A stretch of 64,000 bases of DNA from NCBI GenBank assembly GCA_002346545.1, contig DEAA01000054.1, positions 1-64,000 on the forward strand, written 5' to 3'. The translations under genes and the position numbers were made by a program. Origin of the DNA: Acidobacteria bacterium UBA2994. GTDB taxonomy: Bacteria > Acidobacteriota > Vicinamibacteria > Vicinamibacterales > UBA8438. The notes beneath the pieces were generated by a model. That model ran no database searches. It saw nothing but the letters and a program-made list of their open reading frames with translations, and was not told the origin of the DNA. Shown here piece after piece: positions 1 to 9,198 of this stretch (position 1 is the first letter of the stretch; every line of letters starts with the position of its first letter).

Positions 1-286
1 GGAATATTACCGTGCCCCGGACGCCAGAGATGTGCTCGGCGAGCTGGGCGTTACCACCGACGCGCAGCCGAGTGACGGCCTGCACGACAACCCCACGATC
101 ACACTCAATATGATGCTGGACGATCCAGAGTCGGTGCGGTGGTCGGCCCGGGTCACGGCCCGTCAAGCCACGATCGACGGGGTGTCGATCGCGAATCTGG
201 CCCGCTCGCTCGAGCTCGCCGAGCAAATCGCAAGCGTGAGAGCCCAACGCACCGTCGCGCGCATTCGCGAGCGACTCGGGCAGTAA
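1..286 (+). CDS. C-terminal end of a creatininase-like protein (partial)
   Basis: The reading frame is open from the left edge of the window and ends at TAA 284-286, so only about 94 C-terminal residues are visible and the true start lies outside. The visible part contains a DGLHDNPTIT stretch followed by MMLDDPESVRW and a C-terminal helix rich in Ala, Arg and Glu. From memory this arrangement resembles the C-terminal part of exported creatininase-family amidohydrolases of Acidobacteriota, but the metal-binding core is not in the window, so the assignment is tentative. The next gene starts 21 bases downstream on the same strand, so the two may be co-transcribed. Confidence 0.4.
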   Translation, partial: EYYRAPDARDVLGELGVTTDAQPSDGLHDNPTITLNMMLDDPESVRWSARVTARQATIDGVSIANLARSLELAEQIASVRAQRTVARIRERLGQ

Positions 287-307
287 GCTGACCCACGCGG
301 AGCGGGC

Positions 308-2452
308 GTGTCGAGACCTGCGTACTTCGCCATCGCCGCCCGAGGCACCGAGTCGGTGCTTGCCGACGAGTTCAACGCCCTGGGCATCGCGCCGGTCGCC
401 ATCGAGCGGGGTGGCGTCCGATTCGGGACCAACCTGGAAGACGGCTACCGTGCCTGCCTCTGGTCCCGTATAGCGAGCCGCATCCTGCACCCACTCGCGA
501 CCTTTGACGCACCCGACGCCGGCACGCTGTACGACGGCATCCGCGACATCTCATGGGCCGACCATCTCGAACCACGACGAACGCTGGCCGTTGATGTCGC
601 CGGTAAGGACGCGCCGGCTGGCCCTGGACATTTCCTAGCCCTGAAGGCCAAGGACGCCATCGTCGACCGAATTCGTGAATCCTGCGGCCAACGACCAAAC
701 GTCGATACGAAGACCCCAAATCTTCGGATCAACCTCCATGTGGCTGGTCCCCGGGTCACCGTGAGCCTCGATCTCTCAGGACGGGGCCTGCACCGACGGG
801 GCCGGGAACGGAGCGGGGCCGATGCGCCACTGAAAGAGAACCTGGCGGCCGCCATCCTGCGCCTGGCGTGCTGGCCCGACGCCGCACCGGATATCCCGCT
901 GTTCGATCCACTCTGCGGCTCCGGGACGCTGTTGCTCGAAGCTGCGGCCATGCGCCTCGACCGCGCCCCAGGCCTGGGACGTCCACTCCCTGGAGGCGGC
1001 GGGTGGAAGGGCCACAATGCGACCTTGTGGCAACGGTTGCAGGATGAGGCCGAGGAACGACGTCACGCATCGGAGTCACAACCAGTCCGGCTGGCTGGCG
1101 CCGACGCTGCGGCGAAGGCGGTCGCGGCGGCTCGGCGTACCCTCCAGGCAGCGCGGCTGACCGGGAAGATCACCATCGTCCAGGGCGAGTTGCGGGATGC
1201 GCAGCCGCCCTGGTCCACGCCGGGCCTCGTCGTCACCAACCCGCCCTACGGCGTTCGACTAGGCGAAGAGGGAGAGCTGGGACCGTTCTACGGACTGCTG
1301 GGCGACGTGCTCAAGCGGAGGTTCGCCGGCTGGACGGCCTGGGTTTTCACCGGGAACATCCGGCTGGGCAAGCAGATCGGTCTCCGCCCTGCCTCGCGGC
1401 ACGTTCTGTTCAACGGCCCGATCGAATCACGTCTGCTCGAGCTGCCAATCGCGACTCAGCCGGTGGCAGGCACGGCCGGACCGGGATGGCGCCGGGCAAG
1501 TCCCGAAGCGAAGGCGCTGACTACCAGGCTCACCAAGAACCTAGCGCAGATCCGACCATGGGCGAAGCGGTTCGGTACCTCCTGCTACCGGATCTACGAC
1601 GCCGACGTGCCTGTCTACAACCTGGCCATCGACTGGTATGAGGGCGCGGTGCGCATAGAGGAATACGCCCGCCCACGCAAAGTTCGCGTGGCAGATGCCG
1701 AGCGGCGTCTCCGCGACGCGCTGCACGTGGTGCCAGACCTTCTGGGGGTGACGGCCGAACAGGTCACGCTACGGGTACGTCAGCGCCGCGGCGCCAACCA
1801 ACAACACGATCGCCGAGAAAACGCCGGACGCACCCGCGTAGTACGGGAGGGCGGTCTCAGATTCGAAGTTAATCTCGAGGACTACCTGGACACCGGTCTC
1901 TTTCTGGACGACCGCCTGCTCCGCCACCGCATCCAGCAACGCGCGCACCGCCGGCAATTCCTGAATCTGTTTGCCTACACGTGCACGGCGTCCGTCGCGG
2001 CGGCGGCTGGCGGCGCTCTCGCCACGACGAGTATCGATCTGTCGAAGCGCCATCTCGAATGGGGGCGCCGCAACTTTCGCCTGAACGGCATCGACCCGAA
2101 AGCCCACCAACTCGTTCGAGCCGAGGCCAGTCAGTGGCTATCCTGCAGTCGAGATCGGTACGACCTGGTGCTTGTCTCACCGCCGACCCACTCGGGCTCG
2201 CGAGCGATGCAGACCGAGTTCGACATCCAGCGCGACCATGTCACGCTCTTCGAACGTGTCTGCGACCGGCTCGCTCCAGGCGGTGAGCTCCTCTTTGCCA
2301 CAAACCTGCGCAGTTTCGAGCTCGACACGGTCGTCGGGACACGGTGCCGCATAGAGGAGATCACCTCGGAAGTGACACCTCCCGACTTCGAACGCCGGCC
2401 CCGGCTCCGCGCCTGGTCCCTGAAGCTTCGAGGCGGCCGGCCCTTACAATAG
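308..2452 (+). CDS. rlmL: Bifunctional 23S rRNA guanine methyltransferase RlmKL
   Basis: Makes m2G2445 (N-terminal, RlmL half) and m7G2069 (C-terminal, RlmK half) in 23S rRNA using S-adenosylmethionine, acting in the cytoplasm on the ribosome precursor. The 714-residue length matches the fused enterobacterial enzyme of about 700. A THUMP RNA-binding region covers roughly residues 50-160. The RlmL half has the SAM motif DPLCGSGTLLLEAA near residue 200 and the catalytic NPPYG near 311. The RlmK half has LNLFAYTCTASVAAAAGG near 552 and a late SPPTHSGSRAM stretch where the E. coli protein has a DPPTFS-type motif. The start is GTG at 308. The EVE-domain gene follows after 4 bases, suggesting an operon. 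Confidence 0.93.
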   Translation: MSRPAYFAIAARGTESVLADEFNALGIAPVAIERGGVRFGTNLEDGYRACLWSRIASRILHPLATFDAPDAGTLYDGIRDISWADHLEPRRTLAVDVAGKDAPAGPGHFLALKAKDAIVDRIRESCGQRPNVDTKTPNLRINLHVAGPRVTVSLDLSGRGLHRRGRERSGADAPLKENLAAAILRLACWPDAAPDIPLFDPLCGSGTLLLEAAAMRLDRAPGLGRPLPGGGGWKGHNATLWQRLQDEAEERRHASESQPVRLAGADAAAKAVAAARRTLQAARLTGKITIVQGELRDAQPPWSTPGLVVTNPPYGVRLGEEGELGPFYGLLGDVLKRRFAGWTAWVFTGNIRLGKQIGLRPASRHVLFNGPIESRLLELPIATQPVAGTAGPGWRRASPEAKALTTRLTKNLAQIRPWAKRFGTSCYRIYDADVPVYNLAIDWYEGAVRIEEYARPRKVRVADAERRLRDALHVVPDLLGVTAEQVTLRVRQRRGANQQHDRRENAGRTRVVREGGLRFEVNLEDYLDTGLFLDDRLLRHRIQQRAHRRQFLNLFAYTCTASVAAAAGGALATTSIDLSKRHLEWGRRNFRLNGIDPKAHQLVRAEASQWLSCSRDRYDLVLVSPPTHSGSRAMQTEFDIQRDHVTLFERVCDRLAPGGELLFATNLRSFELDTVVGTRCRIEEITSEVTPPDFERRPRLRAWSLKLRGGRPLQ

Positions 2453-2456
2453 CGAC

Positions 2457-2939
2457 ATGGCAAAGCGGTACTGGTTGATGAAATGCGAACCGAGCGCCTA
2501 CAGCATCGGCGACCTCGAGCGCGATGGGGAAACCTGCTGGGAAGGCGTCCGCAACTTTCAGGCACGCAACTTCATGCGGGACGACATGCAGATTGGCGAC
2601 GGCGTCCTCTTCTACGCTTCGAACGCGGATCCGTCTGGTGTCTCAGGCCTGGCGACGATCGCCAAGACCGGCTATCCGGATCACTTCGCGTGGAAGAAAA
2701 ACCACAAGTACTTCGATGTCCGAAGCACCAAGGAAAAGCCGATCTGGTTCATGGTGGACCTAGCCTTTCAGGAGCGATTCTCGGACACCGTACCACTGTC
2801 CGCCTTGAAAGGGACCAAGGGCCTAGAAGAGATGAAGGTGGTGCAGAAAGGGAGTCGCCTGTCGGTGCAGCCGGTCACCAAGAAGGAATACGACATCGTC
2901 GTCAGGCTCAATCGCAAGACGAAAACAGCCGCAGGCTAG
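2457..2939 (+). CDS. EVE-domain protein (thymocyte nuclear protein 1-like)
   Basis: A complete 160-residue protein that is essentially one EVE domain, the PUA-like fold thought to bind modified bases in nucleic acid. It begins with the characteristic YWLMKCEPSAYSIGDL and contains CWEGVRNFQARNFMR and MQIGDGVLFYASN, the usual order for this family. It starts 4 bases after rlmKL, which fits a link to RNA modification, though many EVE proteins have no assigned substrate. Family membership is clear; the ligand is unknown. The stop codon falls inside a hairpin shared with the convergent downstream gene. Confidence 0.85.
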   Translation: MAKRYWLMKCEPSAYSIGDLERDGETCWEGVRNFQARNFMRDDMQIGDGVLFYASNADPSGVSGLATIAKTGYPDHFAWKKNHKYFDVRSTKEKPIWFMVDLAFQERFSDTVPLSALKGTKGLEEMKVVQKGSRLSVQPVTKKEYDIVVRLNRKTKTAAG

Positions 2940-2952
2940 GTCAGCCTGCGGC
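2928..2952. terminator. Bidirectional hairpin between convergent genes
   Basis: GCCGCAGGCT at 2928-2937 and AGCCTGCGGC at 2943-2952 form a perfect 10-bp stem with a 5-base loop. The hairpin overlaps the stop of the EVE gene and lies just beyond the end of the convergent serine hydrolase. Leftward transcripts meet TGTTTTC after the stem, a modest U-tract; rightward there is none. It is therefore best read as a terminator for the minus-strand gene that may also protect the other message. Confidence 0.55.
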
Positions 2953-2978
2953 CCTGGCCATCTCCCGTTCGGGACGCG

Positions 2979-4406
2979 TCAGTTGTTCGTGGGTTCAACC
3001 ACGGCCTTGATCATTTCCCGCAGCAGCCCCCAGCGATCGAAACCCTGGCGGCCGTAGTCGAGTCCCCGCCGGACGATCACCAGATCGTGCGACGGCGCGA
3101 TCACGACGAACTGGCCGCGGTTACCAGACGTCGAATAGGCGTCCCTCGGGACGTCGTCGCGCCCTTCCGGAACCAGCCAGAACTGGCCGCCGTAATGCCC
3201 CCCGCGCCCAACGGTGGCCGGGGCCGGCGTGCGAATGAAGTCGATCCACGACTCCGAGACGAGCCGCTCGCCGTTCCAAACCCCGCCGTTCAGATACAGG
3301 AGTCCGAACCGCGCGAGGTCTCTGGCGTTGGTGTAGATCTGGCTGCTGAGGATGAAGTCGCCGAAGCGATCGGTGCTGAGCAGGGTGTTCCGCATCCCGA
3401 TCTTGTCGAGCAGCCTGTGACGAGGGAACTCCAGATAGGCCTGATCGTCCCCGATCACCTGCTTCATCTTGTAGACCGCCAGCAGGGTGTCGTAGTTCTC
3501 GTAGTCCCAGTTCGTCCCGGGCTTGCGAATCAGCGCCTGCCTGAGCGCGCCGGTCACCGAGCTGGCGCCGGCCCAGTAGGACATGCCGGAGCCGGTGGCA
3601 TACTCCCGACCGGCGTTGTCGATGGTGTCGAGCCCGCTCGACATGTTCAGCACGTGCCGCAGCGTGACCTCGCTCCGCGGGTCCTCTCCAGGCACACGGG
3701 TGCGCGGCAGCCACTCGAACCCCAACGACTCGTCGAGCTGCATCTTTCCCTCGTCGACCAGCATGCCGATGAGTGTCGACGCGATGCTCTTCGCCGTGGA
3801 CCAGGTGCGAGTTCGGGTGGTCATGTCCACCCCTGGCGCGTAGCGCTCGTGGATGATGTGCCCGTCGTGTACGACCAGGAGACTCAGCGTGTCCTGTTCC
3901 GGGGTGTCTCGCTCGAACGCCCAGTCCGAAGCGGCCTGGAGCGCGCCCGCGTCGATCCCCGGAGGCAGCGACATGTCCGCCACCAGGTCACCATCGGGCC
4001 AGGCGATAGTCGCCGGATCACCCTCCGGATACTGCAGCGTGAGCTCAGGCAGCGCCTCGATATCGGTGAGGGTTTGGTCCGGCGGCAGGATGACGCACCC
4101 TATCCCTTCCCGAAACGCCGCCCGCATGACCGGTACTGCGCCCTCGGTCCCGATGATGACGGCCCGGCGGGCCTGGTCGATCTCGTAGGGGTGTACCTCT
4201 GGTAGAAACGCCAGTTCCTGCGCCACCACACTCTCGAGACTGCGGTTCGAGGTAAACAGGCCGTTGCACATGAAGATAGCCTGCTGCCCCCGCCGGATCA
4301 TGTCCCGCTGCGGCTGCCAGTAGTCGTAGCGCTCTTCCTGCTGTGCAACAGCCGACAGCGGCGCGAGCAGCGCCAACCCGACGAGCACGGTCAACGTGCG
4401 CTTCAT
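2979..4406 (-). CDS. Exported serine hydrolase, class C beta-lactamase fold
   Basis: A 475-residue secreted protein with a clear Sec signal peptide (MKRTLTVLVGLALLAPLSAVAQ). The C-terminal 290 residues are a beta-lactamase-related domain: STAKS near residue 204 supplies the SxxK nucleophile, YENYDT gives the YxN-type motif, and SGNRGQ near the end occupies the third-motif position. The first 180 residues are an extra region without a recognised domain. Such proteins are usually esterases, peptidases or D-amino-acid hydrolases rather than antibiotic-resistance enzymes, and the substrate cannot be predicted. It has its own leader region and is followed by the hairpin at 2928-2952. Confidence 0.85.
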   Translation of the reverse strand: MKRTLTVLVGLALLAPLSAVAQQEERYDYWQPQRDMIRRGQQAIFMCNGLFTSNRSLESVVAQELAFLPEVHPYEIDQARRAVIIGTEGAVPVMRAAFREGIGCVILPPDQTLTDIEALPELTLQYPEGDPATIAWPDGDLVADMSLPPGIDAGALQAASDWAFERDTPEQDTLSLLVVHDGHIIHERYAPGVDMTTRTRTWSTAKSIASTLIGMLVDEGKMQLDESLGFEWLPRTRVPGEDPRSEVTLRHVLNMSSGLDTIDNAGREYATGSGMSYWAGASSVTGALRQALIRKPGTNWDYENYDTLLAVYKMKQVIGDDQAYLEFPRHRLLDKIGMRNTLLSTDRFGDFILSSQIYTNARDLARFGLLYLNGGVWNGERLVSESWIDFIRTPAPATVGRGGHYGGQFWLVPEGRDDVPRDAYSTSGNRGQFVVIAPSHDLVIVRRGLDYGRQGFDRWGLLREMIKAVVEPTNN

Positions 4407-4464
4407 CTGCCCCTCCTCAGAGGTACTCTTACCTCAAACTGAATCCCCAAATTATATCGACCGG

Positions 4465-4488
4465 AAGCCTGAAGCCGCAGGCCGACAG
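4465..4488. repeat. Intergenic repeat, AAGCCTGAAGCC family (copy 1)
   Basis: AAGCCTGAAGCC at 4465-4476 is followed by GCCGACAG at 4481-4488. The same two words occur in reverse orientation at 42503-42533, and a diverged copy lies at 34348-34380. All three sit between genes. This copy lies in the 97-base gap between the start of the serine hydrolase and the end of the E2 gene. Confidence 0.5.
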
Positions 4489-4503
4489 CAACCGTCGGAC
4501 TGC

Positions 4504-5745
4504 TCACAACACCATCAGCGCCGGCTGTTCGAGATAACGCTTCACAGCAGCAAGCAGCTCGGCACCGGTCGCGCCATCGATGGCGCGATGATCCGCCGAG
4601 AGCGTGCAACTCATCATCGTCCCGATCCGAACATCGTTGCCTACCGCGATCGGCCGCCTCGTCGCCGACCCCACCCCGAGCACACAGCTCTGCGGAGGGT
4701 TGACGATGGCGAACAGGCTATCGACACCGTACATCCCCAGGTTGGAGATAGTGAACGTGCCGCCCGTGTAGTCATCCGGCCGAAGGGAGCCCTCCCGGGC
4801 CCGCGCAACCAGCGCCCGGCTATCGCGAGCGATGTCGCCCAGATCCTTCGTGTCGGCCGCCCGGATGATCGGCGTGATCAGCCCGTCAGCGGTGTTCACG
4901 GCCAGGGCGATGTCGACGGCATCATAGAGGCGGAGTGCGCCACCCGCCCAGGCCGAGTTAGCGCGCGGCACGTGTCGGAGCGCGAGCGCCGCAGCTCGGA
5001 TCACCAGGTCGGTCAACGTTGGCGCCTGGTCACGTCCGAGTGTCTTCGCCTGGGCGATAACGACCATGGCGGCATCGACGTCGCACTCGGCCCTCAGGTA
5101 GAAGTGCGGTACCGTCTGCTTCGCCTGCTCCATCCGCGTCGCCGTCACGCGACGCATGGCGGTCAGCGGTTCGTCACGGAAGCCCCCGCCCTCGCTCGCG
5201 GCAGCCGAGGCCAACGACGTCTCCGCTCCCAGGGCGCCAGGAAGCAATCGGTCGATGTCGGCCTTCATGATCCGTCCGTCGCGTCCGGTGCCGGCCACCT
5301 TCGAGAGATCGATCCCGGCGGCGGACGCCATCCTCCTGGCCATCGGTGTAACTGCAACCGCAGCGCCCTCAGTCGACGCCGCGTCAACGGTCTCCTCTTC
5401 GGCTTGCGACAGGGTCGTGGACGCGGCCGTCTTCTCGAGCGGCGCCGTGGGTGCCGTCGACACGGCCGCCAGGGTCGGCCCGCTCGTCTCCGCATGCGGC
5501 CGGATGAGCGCCAGCAGTGCCCCGGTCTCGATCCCCTCGGTCCCCTCGGCGACCTGGATCGCGCTCAGTACCCCCGCGACCGGCGCCTCGAGCTCGACCG
5601 TCGTCTTGTCTGTTTCGACTTCGACGATCGGCTCACCAGCCTCGACACGATCGCCTTCACGCTTGAGCCAGGCGCCCACGATCACCTCAGTGACCGAATC
5701 GGCCAGCTGCGGCAGACGCACCTCGGTCGGTAACTCCCCACTCAT
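4504..5745 (-). CDS. Dihydrolipoyl acyltransferase, E2 of a 2-oxoacid dehydrogenase
   Basis: The acyltransferase core of a pyruvate (or related 2-oxoacid) dehydrogenase complex, moving the acyl group from E1 to CoA through lipoyl-lysine. Domains in order: one lipoyl domain (residues 6-82) with ETDKTTVE placing the lipoylated Lys at 47; an Ala/Thr-rich linker; a subunit-binding domain at about 133-170 (TPMARRMASAAGIDLSKVAG); and the catalytic domain ending in the active-site motif DHRAIDG. The length of 413 is normal for an E2 with one lipoyl domain. Its start overlaps the stop of the E1 gene by four bases (ATGA, 5742-5745), implying translational coupling and strongly favouring pyruvate as substrate. 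No E3 gene is in the window. Confidence 0.92.
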   Translation of the reverse strand: MSGELPTEVRLPQLADSVTEVIVGAWLKREGDRVEAGEPIVEVETDKTTVELEAPVAGVLSAIQVAEGTEGIETGALLALIRPHAETSGPTLAAVSTAPTAPLEKTAASTTLSQAEEETVDAASTEGAAVAVTPMARRMASAAGIDLSKVAGTGRDGRIMKADIDRLLPGALGAETSLASAAASEGGGFRDEPLTAMRRVTATRMEQAKQTVPHFYLRAECDVDAAMVVIAQAKTLGRDQAPTLTDLVIRAAALALRHVPRANSAWAGGALRLYDAVDIALAVNTADGLITPIIRAADTKDLGDIARDSRALVARAREGSLRPDDYTGGTFTISNLGMYGVDSLFAIVNPPQSCVLGVGSATRRPIAVGNDVRIGTMMSCTLSADHRAIDGATGAELLAAVKRYLEQPALMVL

Positions 5746-8096
5746 CTAACACACAACCTCGCCGCCGCCTCCACGATAGCGTCGGCATCCAACTGATATG
5801 CCGCATACAGGTCCGGCACATCACCGGACTGGCCAAAACTAGTAACCCCAAGCGGGAGCACCCGATGCGATCCCACCGCCCCCAACCAGGACAGGGTCGC
5901 GGGATGGCCGTCGAGCACCGTCACCAGCCCCGCGTCGGTCGCCAGCGGCTCCAGCAGTCGCCGGACCGGCGCCTTGCTTGGCCTCCCTGCGATCACCGCC
6001 CGCATCCACTGCTGGTGCAGTCGGCCCGGACAGGTCACCACGAGCAGCCCGACGCCCGGAATATCCTCGACGATCTGCGCATGAGCATCCAACGCCTGGT
6101 CCACAATGGCACCGCTCGCCACGATGGCCAGTTCAGCCCCCTCAGCCGGAGGCCGCAGCCAATAACCACCATCAACGATCTGGCGGTGGTCTGCAAGCGT
6201 CAACTCCCGATCGGGCTGCGCCAGCGGGCGGGTTGAGAGGCGTAAATAGACGGCTCCCCCCTCGTCCGCCTGCATATGCTCGAAACTCCACCGGAGCACG
6301 ACCGCAAGCTCGTCCACGTAGGCCGGTTCGAACGCGGTGAGTCCCGGCTGCCCCATCCCGATGAGCGGCGTCACGACAGATTGGTGCGCACCGCCCTCTG
6401 GGGCTAAGCTAACTCCGGACGGCGTTGCAACGACGAGGAACCGCGCGTCCTGGTAGCAGGCGTAATTCAGCGCATCAAGCCCACGGCTAATGAATGGGTC
6501 ATAGAGCGTTCCGATGGGGAGCAGCCGGGTCCCGAACAGCGGCCCCGTCAACCCGAGCGCAGCGAGCAGCAAGAACAGGTTGTTCTCAGCAATCCCCAGC
6601 TCAAGATGCTGTCCCTCGGGCCCCATCGTCCAGTCTTGAGCCGACAACGGCTGGTCGCCGCGAAAGACATCCGCCTGCGCCGACTTATTGAAGACGCCCC
6701 GGCGATTGACCCAGCCTCCGAGATTAGTGGACACCGTAACGTCGGGCGACGTGGTCACGATGCGATCCGCTAGCTCGGGGTGACGTCGCGCGATGTCGGC
6801 CAGCACCCGTCCGAAGCCAGCCTGAGTGGAAAGCCGGTCGCCAGGAGGCGGTGTCAGCGACTCTGGCACCGGCACCAGCGCCGCCACGTGACGCCGCTCG
6901 GCCGACTGACTGAACGGCACGGTGTTGAGGAACGCGCGAAGCCGCACTGGGGAAACATCCAGTCCCGCGAACGGGTCCCACTCGGCTCCCGCCTCGATGC
7001 CCATCTGGTCACGCAGGGTAGCTATCTGGTCAGGTGTGGTCAGACCCGAGTGGTTGTCCTTATGGCCCTCGAACGGGAGACCGTGCCCCTTGATGGTGTA
7101 GGCGATAAAGCAGACTGGCGTCTCCTCGGTAGCGGCCTCGTGAAATGCCTCCCGCACCGCCTCCAGATCGTGGCCGGCCAGATTGGTCATCAGCGTGTGC
7201 AACCCGACATCGTCATGCTCGTCGAGCAGCTCCGCGATACCCGAGGTATCCCCGAGGTCGCGGACCAGCCGCTCCCGCCAGGCGGCGCCACCCTGATAGG
7301 CCAGCGCGGAATACTCGGAGTTCGGGCAATCATCAATCCACCGCCGGAGCGACTCGCCACCACGGCGGGCGAACGCCGTCTCGAGTCGCTTGCCATACTT
7401 GAGGGTGACCACCCGCCACTCCATCGACGCAAACAGCGTGTCGAGCCGATGGAAGAAACGGTCGGCCACGATCGCATCAAGGCTCTGGCGGTTATAGTCG
7501 ACGATCCACCAGGTGTTGGTGATTTGGTGCTTCCAGGACTCGAGCAGCGCCTCGAAGACGTTGCCCTCGTCGAACTCGGCGTCGCCAGCCACCGCGATCA
7601 TGCGACCAGGAGGGGCGTCGCCGTCGATGAGCTTCCGGTGCCGGAGATAGTCTTGCGCTAGCGCGGTGAAGCTGGTCATGGCCACCCCCAGACCAACCGA
7701 CCCGGTGGAGAGGTCGACGTCGTCGAGGTCCTTCGTCCGCGAGGGATACGACTGCGCGCCCCCGAAGGCCCGGAAGCGCTCCAGCTGCTCACGGCTCTGG
7801 TTGCCAAGCAGGTACTGGATCGCGTGAAACACCGGGCTACCGTGCGGCTTGACTGCCACCCGATCGAACGGCCGCAGCACGTCGAAATACAGGGCAGTCA
7901 TCAGCGTCACCATCGACGCACATGACGCCTGGTGCCCCCCAACCTTAAGCCCGTCCCGGCTGGGGCGCACATGATTGGCGTGGTGGATCATCCAGGCGCT
8001 AAGCCAGAGCACCTTCTGTTCAAGTGCGGCCAGGCACTCCTCAGAGGTCGTGTTCGCGACCGAGGCCGACACGCCAGAGAGAGAGGGAACTGTCAT
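5742..8096 (-). CDS. Single-chain pyruvate dehydrogenase E1 (AceE-like)
   Basis: Thiamine-diphosphate enzyme that decarboxylates pyruvate and acetylates the lipoyl group of E2. The 784 residues contain both halves of a transketolase-type E1 in one chain, somewhat shorter than the roughly 885-residue AceE. Visible signatures are GGH at 53-55, KPHGSP at 83-88, the ThDP/Mg motif GDAEFDEGN at 171-179 followed by NRQSLD at 202-207, and GIAENNL in the pyrimidine-binding half. It could be mis-annotated as transketolase, but the overlapping E2 gene and the DEGN motif favour 2-oxoacid dehydrogenase. It is transcribed leftward with an NHL-repeat gene 55 bases upstream. Confidence 0.88.
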   Translation of the reverse strand: MTVPSLSGVSASVANTTSEECLAALEQKVLWLSAWMIHHANHVRPSRDGLKVGGHQASCASMVTLMTALYFDVLRPFDRVAVKPHGSPVFHAIQYLLGNQSREQLERFRAFGGAQSYPSRTKDLDDVDLSTGSVGLGVAMTSFTALAQDYLRHRKLIDGDAPPGRMIAVAGDAEFDEGNVFEALLESWKHQITNTWWIVDYNRQSLDAIVADRFFHRLDTLFASMEWRVVTLKYGKRLETAFARRGGESLRRWIDDCPNSEYSALAYQGGAAWRERLVRDLGDTSGIAELLDEHDDVGLHTLMTNLAGHDLEAVREAFHEAATEETPVCFIAYTIKGHGLPFEGHKDNHSGLTTPDQIATLRDQMGIEAGAEWDPFAGLDVSPVRLRAFLNTVPFSQSAERRHVAALVPVPESLTPPPGDRLSTQAGFGRVLADIARRHPELADRIVTTSPDVTVSTNLGGWVNRRGVFNKSAQADVFRGDQPLSAQDWTMGPEGQHLELGIAENNLFLLLAALGLTGPLFGTRLLPIGTLYDPFISRGLDALNYACYQDARFLVVATPSGVSLAPEGGAHQSVVTPLIGMGQPGLTAFEPAYVDELAVVLRWSFEHMQADEGGAVYLRLSTRPLAQPDRELTLADHRQIVDGGYWLRPPAEGAELAIVASGAIVDQALDAHAQIVEDIPGVGLLVVTCPGRLHQQWMRAVIAGRPSKAPVRRLLEPLATDAGLVTVLDGHPATLSWLGAVGSHRVLPLGVTSFGQSGDVPDLYAAYQLDADAIVEAAARLCVR

Positions 8097-8151
8097 AACA
8101 CCGTCACCGATCGTATCCGGACCGGGCCCGAAGGCGCACGGGGGGTCTCGC

Positions 8152-9192
8152 TCAGCGGTCCGGCGGTTCGTACTTGAGCAGGGCGCCGCCGTAGGCCACT
8201 ACGGCGCCATAGACCGTCCCGTCCGGGGCTACGGCCACGCCTTCGGGGTTCGAGCCGTCGATGAAGGCCGTCAGCGAACCGTCCCGCAAATTGCCGATCC
8301 GAATGCCGTACTCCCAACCCGAGTGCTGCCCGTTCCGTGACGAGGCGGAATCGGCCACGTACACCGTGTCGTCGGCGGCAATGTGTAACCCGCTCGGCCG
8401 GCTGTATTGATAGAACTCCTCGATGAACTCGCCCCCGGTGTCGAACACCTGCAGCCGGTCATTGCCGCGGTCGGCCACAACCACCCGCCCCCGGGAATCG
8501 AGGTCGATCGCGTGAGGGGTCCGGAATTGCCCCGGCCCGCTGCCATGCGACCCCCACTCGCCTATGTAGGCACCGTCGGAGGCGAACTTGACGACCCTGG
8601 CGGTAGTGTGCGGACCTGCATCGGCCGCCTGCCCCCCATGTCCATCGGCCACGAAGATGGTGCCGTCGGCCGCAGTCACGACGTCACAGGGTTGATCCAG
8701 CGTATCGCGGCCAGCCGCTCCCACGCCGGGCGTGCCGAGCGTTAGGAGCAGGTCGCCGTCTGGACTGAACTTCATCACGACGTGCCCCTTACCTTCGCGG
8801 GCAGGGTCTCGTCCGTCAGGACCCAACGAGTCAGTCACCCAGACTGCACCGGCCTGATCGACGTGGAGTCCGTGCGGCTGCACCATCATGCCCCGACCGA
8901 AACTCGCAACCAAAGTCCCGTCCAGTCTGAACTTCAGGATCGGATCAAGATCGGACCGCGCGCAGTCGTTGGCACCGCAGCGCTCGGCTACCCAGAGATG
9001 GCGTCCGTCGGGATCCACGTCAACCCCGCCGGTTGATCCCCACTCACGACCGGCCGGCAATCCCGCCCAGTCCTCGGCCGTCACATACGGATTGGGAGCG
9101 TCGTTCTGGGGAAGGATATCTGGCTGGGCACTAGCCGAGGAGGCGGCCACGGCCACGAACATGAACGTCTGCACGCGTGACGCGAAGAACAC
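8152..9192 (-). CDS. Exported NHL-repeat beta-propeller protein
   Basis: A 346-residue secreted protein with an N-terminal hydrophobic signal ending at ASSASAQ and five to six NHL-type blades. Repeated patterns are VADRGNDRLQVF, GQFRTPHAIDLDSRGR and QPHGLHVDQAGAVWVTDS. The fold resembles peptidyl-alpha-hydroxyglycine lyase and other six-bladed propellers, but no catalytic set can be assigned. The partial gene at 63333-64000 is a close paralogue sharing QFRTPHA, VADRGN and PCDV words. It lies 6 bases downstream of the acyl-CoA ligase gene and 55 bases upstream of E1, so it is probably co-transcribed with one or both. Function unknown. Confidence 0.75.
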   Translation of the reverse strand: MFFASRVQTFMFVAVAASSASAQPDILPQNDAPNPYVTAEDWAGLPAGREWGSTGGVDVDPDGRHLWVAERCGANDCARSDLDPILKFRLDGTLVASFGRGMMVQPHGLHVDQAGAVWVTDSLGPDGRDPAREGKGHVVMKFSPDGDLLLTLGTPGVGAAGRDTLDQPCDVVTAADGTIFVADGHGGQAADAGPHTTARVVKFASDGAYIGEWGSHGSGPGQFRTPHAIDLDSRGRVVVADRGNDRLQVFDTGGEFIEEFYQYSRPSGLHIAADDTVYVADSASSRNGQHSGWEYGIRIGNLRDGSLTAFIDGSNPEGVAVAPDGTVYGAVVAYGGALLKYEPPDR

Positions 9193-9198
9193 GGGTTC

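Noticed and set aside
3087..4205. 372-codon plus-strand frame
   Set aside because: Antisense to the serine hydrolase with intact catalytic motifs; composition is that of a shadow frame.
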